Below, in pieces: positions 1 to 6,976 of a stretch of 64,000 bases of DNA. The number at the start of each line of letters is the position of its first letter. The stretch's first letter is position 1. The stretch comes from Psychrobacter sp. 72-O-c. GTDB lineage: Bacteria > Pseudomonadota > Gammaproteobacteria > Pseudomonadales > Moraxellaceae. Under the pieces are notes generated by a model. That model did no database searches. It was given only the letters and a program-made list of their open reading frames with translations, and was not told the DNA's origin. Position numbers and translations under genes: made by a program. The stretch is taken from the NCBI RefSeq assembly GCF_904846605.1, contig NZ_CAJHBI010000015.1:1-64000 (forward strand), written 5' to 3'.

Positions 1-122
1 CCGATCTAAATCCTATCGAGAAGAAGTGGGCACAAGCTAAATTTCTACGCCAAGGCTGGATGGAGAATAATCTGCCTAAACTGTTTCATGATATGGGCTG
101 TATTTTTTTTATTGTGAACTGA
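1..122 (+). mobile_element. IS630-family transposase, C-terminal remnant (cut by window start)
   Basis: Frame 3 reads 39 codons to a TGA at 120-122. It begins DLNPIEKKWAQAKF, the block around the third catalytic acidic residue (the E of NPIE) of IS630/Tc1-type DDE transposases. The rest of the gene lies left of the window, so it cannot be said whether the element is intact. No convincing terminal inverted repeat or TA target duplication was identified downstream. Confidence 0.8.
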
Positions 123-707
123 CTATATTCGACTGTTTCGTACCTATAGAATATGGGTTAACCTTATTTTATTGATCCTATAACTCTTAAAACCAGTTAG
201 TCGCTACCTAACAGCTTTTTTAAATCATGAATTTTGAGTCATAGAAATATAGAACTCTAAATTTATCAAGCTATTTGACAATCCCTACTTGTTTTACCTG
301 AATTGTTAGTATTATAGTTAATATGAGAGTTACCTAGACCTTACTCTTCACAAGCTCACTTACAATGATGCGTAATATTGTTACTTTTGTTGCACTGGTT
401 TTATCTCGTTATCATTATTATACTAATAATCTATTTTGATATTGATGCTAATTTGATCCTGATACAATACTGATTAAAAACCGATCACTGATATAGTGGC
501 TCCTTACAGGCTTATATTATTAAGTGACTATTATTTGAGGGGCCAGTATTTGAAGAGCCAGTTATTATAGAAAATAACAGGAATAATAGGCATCAGTAGT
601 CAATCAATAAAATTTTAATAACGGCTTGGCCTTTTTTATCAGTAGCTTCTACTTTATCTAAATGATTATTTTTGTTCAATCTTACTTTTACAATGAGGAT
701 GTTTGTT
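123..707. other. 585-bp AT-rich intergenic region after the IS remnant
   Basis: No coding sequence or RNA gene is recognised here. The region probably includes the right end of the IS element and the promoter of the following M48 peptidase gene. The only structure seen is a 15-bp tandem duplication at 532-561. A minus-strand reading frame running into the peptidase gene has no family similarity that I can recognise and is regarded as a shadow. Confidence 0.5.
532..561. repeat. 15-bp tandem duplication
   Basis: Two adjacent units, tatttgaggggccag (532-546) and tatttgaagagccag (547-561), differ at one position. The pair lies about 145 bp upstream of the M48 peptidase start. Confidence 0.8.
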
Positions 708-1520
708 ATGAAAAAATTGCTTACTACTACGGTTATGGCGGCATCGTTATCGGTGCTAAGCCTTACCGGTTGTACCAGTACTACTAATAGTGGTGCGGTC
801 GGCGTTGATCGCCAACAGCTGCTTCTGGTGTCTAGCGAGCAAGTCTTAGACATGTCTGCACAGAGTTACAATAAAAGTATCCAACAAGCGCGTGCGCGTG
901 GTGTTCTTGACACTAATAGCGCTCAGCTGAATCGCCTTAAGAATGTCGCGAATCGGCTAGTAGGTCAAGTCGGTGTTTATCGTCCCGATGCAGCGAAATG
1001 GAAATGGGAAGTACATACTATTAACTCTAAAGAGCTGAATGCTTTTGTTATGCCTGGTGGTAAGATAATGTTTTACAGCGGCATTATTGACCGTCTAAAT
1101 CTAACAGACGATGAGATCGCTGCTATCATGGGTCATGAGATGTCACACGCGCTGCGCGAACACTCGCGCGAACGTCTCTCACGTCAGTATGCCACCCAAA
1201 CTGGTATCGGTGTTGCAGCTAGCGTCTTCGGTCTTACACAAGGTCAAGCGGATCTAGCAAACTTAGCCGGTGACTTTGGGATTAGCCGTCCACACAGCCG
1301 TACCCAAGAAAGCGAAGCGGATCAAATGGGTCTGGAGCTGATGGCACGTGCTGGATATAATCCACAAGCTGCCGTTACCTTATGGCAAAAAATGCAACGC
1401 GCCAGCCAAGGTGAGCCACCACAATTCTTAAGCACTCACCCAACCAGTAGCAACCGTATTGCCCAGTTGCAATCGTTGATGCCTAAAGTGATGCCGCTGT
1501 ATCAAAGATCACGCCGTTAA
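708..1520 (+). CDS. M48-family metallopeptidase, LoiP-like lipoprotein
   Basis: A zinc metalloprotease predicted to be anchored as a lipoprotein in the envelope, where LoiP/BepA relatives degrade misfolded outer-membrane proteins. The ATG at 708 was chosen because it follows a GAGG-type ribosome site and gives a clean lipoprotein signal (MKKLL, hydrophobic core, lipobox LTGC with Cys22). Upstream in-frame starts would bury this signal. The zinc motif HEMSH is at His143-His147 and the third ligand motif ESEAD begins at Glu201, typical of M48. At 270 aa it matches LoiP (YggG) size and lacks the TPR tail of BepA. It is a single gene with its own terminator. Substrate is inferred from the family. 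Confidence 0.88.
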   Translation: MKKLLTTTVMAASLSVLSLTGCTSTTNSGAVGVDRQQLLLVSSEQVLDMSAQSYNKSIQQARARGVLDTNSAQLNRLKNVANRLVGQVGVYRPDAAKWKWEVHTINSKELNAFVMPGGKIMFYSGIIDRLNLTDDEIAAIMGHEMSHALREHSRERLSRQYATQTGIGVAASVFGLTQGQADLANLAGDFGISRPHSRTQESEADQMGLELMARAGYNPQAAVTLWQKMQRASQGEPPQFLSTHPTSSNRIAQLQSLMPKVMPLYQRSRR

Positions 1521-1540
1521 GAGCTGCCCTGTAGACAATA

Positions 1541-1580
1541 AAAAGCAGAGCGTAACCTATCAGTTGCGCTCTGCTTTTTT
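1541..1580 (+). terminator. Rho-independent terminator of the M48 peptidase gene
   Basis: Stem agcagagcg (1544-1552) pairs with cgctctgct (1567-1575) and is followed by a T run. Confidence 0.85.
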
Positions 1581-1762
1581 ATATTCTTTAATCCTATAAT
1601 CTTCAATCCGATAACCCCTGTTTGGTTTACACGCATTAGATGGGTCTCGCAGCGTTTTCTCTATGTCAGTTCACGTCTGCTACAATGGTGCCAACAACTT
1701 CTTTGCTTACTATTAGCTATCATCCTAACTATTTTCCTAGTTATTACCCCATAAGGATCGCC

Positions 1763-2107
1763 ATGAGCCATTCTAACGCTACTTCTCATTCTACTCCGAC
1801 TGCTGTTGCTCTTGAAAAAGCCCTACAAGCTTTACAGCCGCAACATCTTACTTTAGTTAATGAATCAATGAATCATGCCGGCTATTTTGAAGGTAAGGAA
1901 AGCCATTTTAAGCTTACTATCGTCAGTGACGCTTTTACAAGTAAGCGCCTAGTGGGGCGCCATCAGATGATTTATGAGTTGGTAACCGCACTACTAACCT
2001 CACAAGGCGGCAATGTGCATGCCTTGGCAATCCACGCCTACGCTCCGCAAGAATGGCAAGGACAGAGTCCTGATAGTCCATTATGTGCGGGTCAAAATGC
2101 AGGTTAA
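1763..2107 (+). CDS. bolA: BolA family protein
   Basis: A 114-aa BolA-type protein. Family members pair with monothiol glutaredoxins to handle Fe-S clusters and influence morphology and envelope genes. The diagnostic core is present: SHFKLTIVSDAF, then LVGRHQMIYELV, then HALAIHAYAP. The start at 1763 is supported by an AAGGAT ribosome site seven bases upstream; the longer in-frame extension has no such support and is not BolA-like. The N-terminal 20 residues are Ser/Thr-rich and poorly conserved in type. It is not obviously in an operon with the downstream SirB2-like gene, which starts 163 bp later. Confidence 0.87.
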   Translation: MSHSNATSHSTPTAVALEKALQALQPQHLTLVNESMNHAGYFEGKESHFKLTIVSDAFTSKRLVGRHQMIYELVTALLTSQGGNVHALAIHAYAPQEWQGQSPDSPLCAGQNAG

Positions 2108-2270
2108 AATTCTCTAATAATAATGAGCGATGCACTAAGTTTAGATAGAAATTTATACTTATGTTTATAAAGTCTTATCCAACCAGCAATCACGCCTTTT
2201 TCTGCGTATACTCAACACCATATTCTAGTCTACGGACTACAACAGTAAACGGTAAAAGGAACGTCATTTC

Positions 2271-2630
2271 ATGAAACACTTGCATATGTTGATGGCAGCA
2301 CTCGTAATTGTGTTGTTTTTATACCAAAGCTATTTGGTCTTAAGCACTAATAAACGCGCACCGCGTGTGGTAAAAATCTCTACTCATGTTGTCTATGCAT
2401 GGCTTATTTTCTCAGGTGCTTGGATGTTAGTGCAACTGATGGGTGCCAATGCACCGGTACAGTGGGTGTTTGCTAAGATTATATTACTTATTGCTGCCAT
2501 TAGCGCTAGCATTAAAGCGTTTAGTCCCAATGCTACTCGAGAAGAAAGTAAGGTTGGCCTTATTATCGCTGCGGTCGCTTATGTTGGTATCTTAATCTTG
2601 GCGTTTGTGAAGCCTGATAACTTATTCTAA
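2271..2630 (+). CDS. SirB2 family small membrane protein
   Basis: A 119-aa integral membrane protein with about four hydrophobic helices: residues 5-25, 38-58, 65-82 and 95-113. The order and spacing fit the SirB2 (invasion regulator SirB2) family, which has no firmly known biochemical role. A ribosome site (AAAGGAA) precedes the ATG at a normal distance. The helices hold no catalytic-type motif. The assignment rests on overall pattern, so another small DUF membrane family remains possible. Confidence 0.6.
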   Translation: MKHLHMLMAALVIVLFLYQSYLVLSTNKRAPRVVKISTHVVYAWLIFSGAWMLVQLMGANAPVQWVFAKIILLIAAISASIKAFSPNATREESKVGLIIAAVAYVGILILAFVKPDNLF

Positions 2631-2851
2631 CCTCTACTCTAAGACTAGGCCATGTTGATATTTAGTAACTCTTTAGCATCGTTTTTGTCGCTTAAATGGC
2701 TTTTTATTACCGTGATTGATTTATTTTTGCTATCTTAAATAAATACACCATCTTTTCAAGTACGTATCACGCCTTTTTCAACTGAGAAAGTACCTTGTTT
2801 TTCAATAAGTGTTTTTTCAATAGAGAAATATCTTAGCCTCACGGAGCCATT

Positions 2852-3253
2852 ATGAAAATTCTTACTACAGCAACGTTATTGGCAGCGGCCGGCATATTTG
2901 GTCTCTCAGGTTGCGCCTCTACAGGTAGCTTAACACCGCAATACGTGCCACCAAGTACTTATCAAAACTATGATTGCCAAGCATTGAGCCAAGAATACGT
3001 GCGCGTGAATCGCTACGTTGAAGCCACTCGTAATGAGCAGTCGACTTTGTCCACCTCAGGCGTGGGCGTTGGGGTATCGGCAGGCCGCTGGGGTATCTCC
3101 CCTAATATTAGCTTTGGCGTGGGTAAAAGCAACGATACCAAAAGCCGTGATGCTAAGTTGTCACGGCTTTATGGTGAGCGTGATGCCATTATCCAATCGG
3201 CACGTATCCAGCGTTGTAGCTTTGCCAATGGTGTGAAAATTTACGGTGAGTAA
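2852..3253 (+). CDS. Small predicted lipoprotein of unknown function
   Basis: A 133-aa protein with a clear lipoprotein signal (MKILTTATLL, lipobox LSGC, Cys21), so probably envelope-attached. The mature part has a short helical stretch around residues 45-65. A Gly/Ser-rich segment (residues 68-90, with repeated GVGVGVSAG and GVGKSN) follows, then a final helix with a second cysteine near the end. Two cysteines (CQALSQE and IQRCSF) flank this segment and could form a disulfide. CGGAG precedes the ATG. It stands alone between other small genes and converges on trxC, sharing a terminator. No function is claimed. Confidence 0.75.
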   Translation: MKILTTATLLAAAGIFGLSGCASTGSLTPQYVPPSTYQNYDCQALSQEYVRVNRYVEATRNEQSTLSTSGVGVGVSAGRWGISPNISFGVGKSNDTKSRDAKLSRLYGERDAIIQSARIQRCSFANGVKIYGE

Positions 3254-3293
3254 GCCGATCTTAAAACTAGTTTTATCCATAAAATTTTAGTTT

Positions 3294-3331
3294 AAAAAAG
3301 CCAATACGCTATAAACGTATTGGCTTTTTTT
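3294..3331. terminator. Bidirectional terminator between the lipoprotein gene and trxC
   Basis: Stem agccaatacg pairs with cgtattggct (3299-3324) and is flanked by A and T runs, so it can serve both convergent genes. Confidence 0.88.
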
Positions 3332-3386
3332 GACTCATTCTAAAAACTTAATCTTAGCTTAAAAATACTCAGGTCGATAAAGGCTA

Positions 3387-3830
3387 CTACTTCAAGCTTT
3401 GCACCCACTGTACAATCTGGTTGCTTGGTAGCGCGCCCGACTGACGAGCAACTTCCTTACCATTCCTAAAGGCCACCATCGTCGGTAGGCTACGGATATT
3501 ATAAGGCGCAGCGGCTTGCTCATATTTATCCGTCTGTATCTTAGCAAATACCACTTGCGGCAGTTGACTAGCAGCTGTTTTAAATTCCGGTGCCATCATG
3601 AGACAAGGCTGACACCAACTCGCCCAAAAATCCACAATAGTTAAAACATCATTTTTTTGAATGACTTTACTGACTGTTTGCGCATTTAGCTCATGAGGAC
3701 TGCCAGTTAATAACGGCTTACCACATTTACCACAATTGGGTGCCGCACTTAAACGAGTAGCTGGCACACGATTGGTCGCTTGACAATGTGGACATACCAC
3801 ATGACACCCTGGTAGCTTCTCTTCATTCAT
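3387..3830 (-). CDS. trxC: Thioredoxin 2 (zinc-binding), with CQPC active site
   Basis: A 147-aa cytoplasmic thioredoxin that reduces protein disulfides. The N-terminal zinc ribbon is visible (Cys13/Cys16 in CPHC, Cys33/Cys36 in CGKC), which defines the Trx2 type. A thioredoxin fold follows with active site WASWCQPC (Cys73, Cys76) and the cis-proline loop SLPTM. The residue between Cys and Pro is Gln, where most thioredoxins have Gly. The 5' end and promoter region (3802 to about 3920) are partly duplicated at 4714 to about 4820, on the far side of the neighbouring methyltransferase gene. Confidence 0.92.
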   Translation of the reverse strand: MNEEKLPGCHVVCPHCQATNRVPATRLSAAPNCGKCGKPLLTGSPHELNAQTVSKVIQKNDVLTIVDFWASWCQPCLMMAPEFKTAASQLPQVVFAKIQTDKYEQAAAPYNIRSLPTMVAFRNGKEVARQSGALPSNQIVQWVQSLK

Positions 3831-3848
3831 ATTATGACTCCTATACTA
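3802..3848. repeat. trxC 5'-end repeat, copy 1 (copy 2 at 4714-4759)
   Basis: This stretch covers the first codons of trxC and its ribosome site. It aligns with 4714-4759 with scattered mismatches, for example gtagcttctctt in both at 3812 and 4724. The two copies bracket the methyltransferase gene as imperfect direct repeats. Weaker similarity continues upstream into the promoter region. Confidence 0.75.
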
Positions 3849-3995
3849 ACGATGACGATCTTGTTTTTTTGATAGGTTTGCTTCGTAAATAGTAACGCTT
3901 GCTATTAACTCCCTGTTGCTCAATCCGCGCAGTCGTTCGCACTTTACCCGGTGTTTGGAGAAAGTGCTAGAAAGCGGCTTCCGTAACTAGACCGC

Positions 3996-4607
3996 TTACT
4001 GCGCCCAACCGCTGTACACATAAGTCATCGGCCGTGGCCCGGGTAAATACTCCGTGCTCAGCTCCTCGACGAGGAAACCACCTTCTTCGATAAGCGCTGG
4101 AATGTCACGGTTCAGATGACAGCCACCCGCCATGGGTTTCCACAAAGGGGTTAATCGGTGCTGCCAACGCTCGACTGAGAGATCCGGTGCTAAGCCGTGT
4201 TCACAGAATAACAGCCGACCTCCAGGCTTGAGCACACGTTTCATTTCCTGAAGCGCTGCTATCGGATCGTTAATACTGCATAAGGTAAAAGTCATGACAA
4301 TAGTGTCGAAGCGATCTGTCTCGGCATGAATGCCATAAACATCAACTGCCATCATCTCAACGGGGATGCTGATATCGGAAGCTCTCGCGCGCCCGAGGGT
4401 CTGCATCTCGGCGGCTGGGTCGATACCAACAATAGAAGAAACCGTCTCTGGGTCATAAAACTGCAAGTTGAGACCGCTGCCGATGCCAATTTCCAGCACT
4501 TCGCCTGTTGCTTGGGGTACGATTTTGGACCGTGCTTTCATCACATTACCCATGCCACAAGCAATATCGATCATTTTTGGCAATACATAGCGCTTGTACG
4601 GATTCAT
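3996..4607 (-). CDS. Class I SAM-dependent methyltransferase (UbiE/phospholipid-type fold)
   Basis: A 203-aa methyltransferase. Motif I is VLEIGIGSGLN, an acidic ligand lies in IVGIDPAAEM, then DTIVMTFTLCSI, and the post-motif is LKPGGRLLFCEHG, all of a standard Rossmann methyltransferase. The substrate is unknown. The start was set at 4607: GGAG lies six bases upstream, and the alternative ATG at 4619 overlaps that ribosome site. Base composition differs from its neighbours: three 60-base blocks inside the gene (4021, 4081, 4201) count 58, 55 and 52 percent GC in an otherwise AT-leaning region. Together with the flanking trxC duplication this suggests acquisition by transfer. It has no partner gene. 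Confidence 0.85.
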   Translation of the reverse strand: MNPYKRYVLPKMIDIACGMGNVMKARSKIVPQATGEVLEIGIGSGLNLQFYDPETVSSIVGIDPAAEMQTLGRARASDISIPVEMMAVDVYGIHAETDRFDTIVMTFTLCSINDPIAALQEMKRVLKPGGRLLFCEHGLAPDLSVERWQHRLTPLWKPMAGGCHLNRDIPALIEEGGFLVEELSTEYLPGPRPMTYVYSGWAQ

Positions 4608-4619
4608 TACTTTCTCCAT

Positions 4620-4759
4620 CTATCGCAATTGGACGCTGCACTCAACCTTGTAAATGACACGCGATTGGTTACTTGGCAATACGAGCATAGCATGCAATGC
4701 CTCTGTAGCTTTATGATACCTTTGTAGCTTCTCTTCCCTCATATTCGGACTGCTATAGT
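4620..4759 (-). pseudogene. Duplicated trxC 5' end / 40-codon leader ORF before the methyltransferase
   Basis: An ATG at 4742 opens a 40-codon frame that stops at 4620-4622, just ahead of the methyltransferase ribosome site. It begins MREEKLQRYH, against MNEEKLPGCH for trxC, and then diverges completely. At DNA level 4714-4759 matches 3802-3848. The simplest reading is a broken copy of the trxC start left when foreign DNA inserted. Whether the frame is translated is unknown. If it is, the methyltransferase would be translationally adjacent. Confidence 0.6.
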
Positions 4760-4898
4760 CGATTCAAAATAAAAGAGAGTCGCTTATAGCAACGTGCTAC
4801 TAATTTCCTATTAGCATTACTTATCGAAGTCAGTATTTTTACATTACTTATGTCGCTCAACAATAGCTTTTTTATCAACTGACGCTATTACCAGCTGC

Positions 4899-5081
4899 TT
4901 AGCGTTTACAGGTGTTCATACCTAACATCGCATAAAGTGGACAAAAACGGAATAGTCCAGTCAATAAAGGAATCAGGCCGACCACGCCCCACCAGCTTTG
5001 ATAATAAATACCAACGCCAATAATGATTATACCGGCGATAATACGTAATAATCTTTCAGTATTTCCGACATTAATTTTCAT
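4899..5081 (-). CDS. DUF2892 (YgaP-like) small membrane protein
   Basis: A 60-aa protein with two hydrophobic helices (residues about 10-28 and 30-45) ending in FCPLYAMLGMNTCKR. The conserved CPLY...GxxTC pattern is typical of DUF2892, the membrane domain found fused to rhodanese in YgaP. Stand-alone copies commonly sit in persulfide/sulfide detoxification loci, as here just downstream of the persulfide dioxygenase gene on the same strand (113-bp gap). An AAGGAA ribosome site precedes the ATG. The two cysteines near the C-terminus could be sulfur-reactive; that is inference. Confidence 0.85.
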   Translation of the reverse strand: MKINVGNTERLLRIIAGIIIIGVGIYYQSWWGVVGLIPLLTGLFRFCPLYAMLGMNTCKR

Positions 5082-5193
5082 AACTGATTCCTTAATCTCA
5101 ATCGCTTGATGCGAACAGAGTGAATAGATAAGTCAGTCATGTCATAACAACACAGACTAACATTCTCAAGAGTAGTGATTGTACTTTGCTTAT

Positions 5194-6066
5194 TTATTGT
5201 CCAAGGACGTTAATGGGTACTTTTAAATAACGAGTACCATTATCTTCAGGCTTAGGCAGATGACCGGCATCAATATTGATTTGTACTGAAGGAATAATCA
5301 GTCGCGGCATATCAAGCGTAGCATCACGGCGCTCACGCATCTCTACAAATTCAGCTTCGTTGATACCATCTTTGACATGAATATTACCTAGTTTTTGCGC
5401 AGCTACAGTAGTAGTTGGACAATGCTTGCGACCTTGACTGGGGTAGTCGTGACACAGATAGATAATCGTATCGTCAGCAAGCGCCAGTAGTTTTTTGATT
5501 GAGCTATACAAGGTTTTAGCATCCCCACCTGGAAAGTCGCAACGAGCTGTACCCACATCGGGAGCAAATAAGGTATCACCAACGAAGACCGCTGTTTTTT
5601 CATCATCAGCGGCAATGTAAGCCATATCAGCTGGCGTATGTCCGGGCACGTGCATAGCGGTAATGGTAATTGAGCCAAGCGCTAGCGTGTAACCCTCATC
5701 CGTTAAAATATCGAACTGGCTGGCATCGGTACGAAAGCTAGTATCAAAGTTATAAATTTGCTTGAATATTTTTTGTACTTCAGTAATGTGCCGCCCCATC
5801 ACTAGCTCGCCGCCTAAAGTTTCTTTTAGATGGATGGCTGCTGATAGATGGTCAGCATGAGCATGAGTCTCAATAATGTAGACCAGCTGCCAGCCTTGAT
5901 TGCGAATAAACTCAATTACTTCATCAATTTCATCTGTACCAGTACGGCCTGACTTGGGATCAAAGTGCAATACGGGATCGATGACCGCGCATAACCGCTC
6001 CTCTACGTCTGCTAATACGTGGGTATAAGTCTCTGTATCGCTATGTAAGAAAGAATGTACTTGCAT
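5194..6066 (-). CDS. Persulfide dioxygenase-type MBL-fold hydrolase (Blh/ETHE1-like)
   Basis: A 290-aa metallo-beta-lactamase-fold enzyme. The metal motif THAHADH (His68, His70, Asp72, His73) is followed by HVPGHTPADM, FVGDTLF and the terminal-type motif YLCHDYPSQGR. This set is typical of glutathione persulfide dioxygenases and of the hydrolase half of Blh, which oxidise sulfane sulfur to sulfite with a mononuclear iron. It is divergent from an ArsR-type persulfide-sensor candidate, and a palindrome lies between their promoters. It forms a likely operon with the DUF2892 gene. Unlike Blh, it has no fused DUF442 domain; separate DUF442 proteins are encoded 3 kb away. Glyoxalase II-like activity is the main alternative, but the motif set favours sulfur. 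Confidence 0.88.
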   Translation of the reverse strand: MQVHSFLHSDTETYTHVLADVEERLCAVIDPVLHFDPKSGRTGTDEIDEVIEFIRNQGWQLVYIIETHAHADHLSAAIHLKETLGGELVMGRHITEVQKIFKQIYNFDTSFRTDASQFDILTDEGYTLALGSITITAMHVPGHTPADMAYIAADDEKTAVFVGDTLFAPDVGTARCDFPGGDAKTLYSSIKKLLALADDTIIYLCHDYPSQGRKHCPTTTVAAQKLGNIHVKDGINEAEFVEMRERRDATLDMPRLIIPSVQINIDAGHLPKPEDNGTRYLKVPINVLGQ

Positions 6067-6202
6067 GGCTGCCTCGCTACTGTTTAATAATTGGCTTAAT
6101 ATATAGTTTGATTTTAGCTCTATATTTTTAACTACTTACTGAGTCTAATCTATATTTAGTTTTCTATTGTCTTTTAACGAATGTCTCTTAACTGTCATCA
6201 TT

Positions 6203-6231
6203 AATATAACAGCAAGCTAACACTTTATCAA
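6203..6231 (-). promoter_or_regulatory. Promoter for the persulfide dioxygenase gene
   Basis: On the minus strand TTGATA (6226-6231) and TATATT (6203-6208) are separated by exactly 17 bases. The start site would lie near 6196, about 130 bases before the coding sequence. Confidence 0.65.
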
Positions 6232-6247
6232 TTTATATAATGTAAAT
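6231..6247. promoter_or_regulatory. Palindromic operator candidate for the ArsR/BigR-like regulator
   Basis: The 17-base sequence atttatataatgtaaat equals its own reverse complement at all but the central base and one symmetric pair. It fills the space between the -35 boxes of two divergent promoters (6226-6231 and 6257-6262). Dimeric ArsR-family repressors bind this kind of AT-rich dyad. Confidence 0.6.
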
Positions 6248-6256
6248 AACAATAAC

Positions 6257-6285
6257 TTGATATAATGGGTTAAATGATTGATAAT
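6257..6285 (+). promoter_or_regulatory. Promoter for the ArsR-family regulator gene
   Basis: TTGATA (6257-6262), 17 bases, then GATAAT (6280-6285) on the plus strand. The start site would be near 6292, giving a leader of about 75 bases to the ATG at 6368. Confidence 0.65.
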
Positions 6286-6367
6286 TAACTATGTATTTAA
6301 ATCTAATTCTTTTTATTGATATTTAACTGGTGTATTGTCACAGCACGCTATTACGTGGGATGTTAAA

Positions 6368-6871
6368 ATGACCGTAACCAAGAAAGCCACGACTAAAGCG
6401 ACCACTGTCGCAGCCCCATACCTTTATAAGGAGCCTACTCTGACGACTTCTACCCCACCGATGACTTTATCTACTCGTCTAGTTCATCATACGGATAACG
6501 ATCTAGACAGCAATATAAATAGCAGTACAGATAGCTTAGATTCAGATGCTACCGATTTTGCTCCGATTGATTTAGCCAAACAAATGCAAGACGCATCATT
6601 ACAAGCCAGCCAGCTATTAAAATCGCTATCGCATCCTGACCGTCTGATACTTTTATGCCAGCTGACCCAAGGTGAATACTGCGTTGGTGAGCTTGAAACC
6701 CTAGTTGGGGTCGGACAGCCGAGCTTATCGCAGCAGCTGGGCATTTTGCGTAAGGATCAGCTGGTTACTACTCGACGCGAAGGTAAACAGATTTATTATA
6801 GTATCGCTAGTGACGACGCTTTAGCCGTATTACAGCTACTGTATCAGCGCTTTTGTGCTAAGGCAGAGTAA
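6368..6871 (+). CDS. ArsR-family transcriptional regulator, BigR/SqrR-like persulfide sensor candidate
   Basis: A winged-helix repressor: ASQLLKSLSHPDRLILL, then recognition helix VGQPSLSQQLGILRK, then wing TTRREGKQIYYSI. Three cysteines occur at 97, 105 and 163. Cys97 (in LILLC) and Cys163 (in QRFC) sit in the same positions and with the same 66-residue spacing as the redox pair of BigR and SqrR, which form a tetrasulfide with persulfides. The start at 6368 was preferred over an upstream TTG at 6335. Either way there is a Thr/Asp-rich N-terminal extension of about 75 residues that typical 100-aa relatives lack. It probably represses itself and the divergent dioxygenase operon. Confidence 0.85.
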   Translation: MTVTKKATTKATTVAAPYLYKEPTLTTSTPPMTLSTRLVHHTDNDLDSNINSSTDSLDSDATDFAPIDLAKQMQDASLQASQLLKSLSHPDRLILLCQLTQGEYCVGELETLVGVGQPSLSQQLGILRKDQLVTTRREGKQIYYSIASDDALAVLQLLYQRFCAKAE

Positions 6872-6919
6872 TGTTGCATAAACGGATGGCTTTGAGCGCT
6901 AATAATGAGTTTGCCCGAA

Positions 6920-6969
6920 TTTTAATGTGATGCTTTTTTAATGTAATAATATTTTTTAATGTGATGATA
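6920..6969. repeat. Three degenerate 16-bp repeats upstream of sulP
   Basis: ttttaatgtgatgctt (6920), ttttaatgtaataata (6936) and ttttaatgtgatgata (6954) fill the gap before the SulP start codon at 6977. The core ttttaatgtgatg also occurs near 14139, upstream of ahpC. Confidence 0.7.
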
Positions 6970-6976
6970 AGTTGAT

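Noticed and set aside
123-200. Right terminal inverted repeat of the IS630-type element
   Set aside because: The left end is outside the window, so no inverted repeat can be matched and the element boundary stays unknown.
593-853. Minus-strand 86-residue frame in the leader of the M48 peptidase gene
   Set aside because: It overlaps the signal peptide region of a well-supported gene on the other strand, has no ribosome site and no recognisable motif.
4326-4727. Plus-strand 133-residue frame opposite the methyltransferase
   Set aside because: It is antisense to a gene with clear SAM-binding motifs and shows no protein-like pattern of its own.
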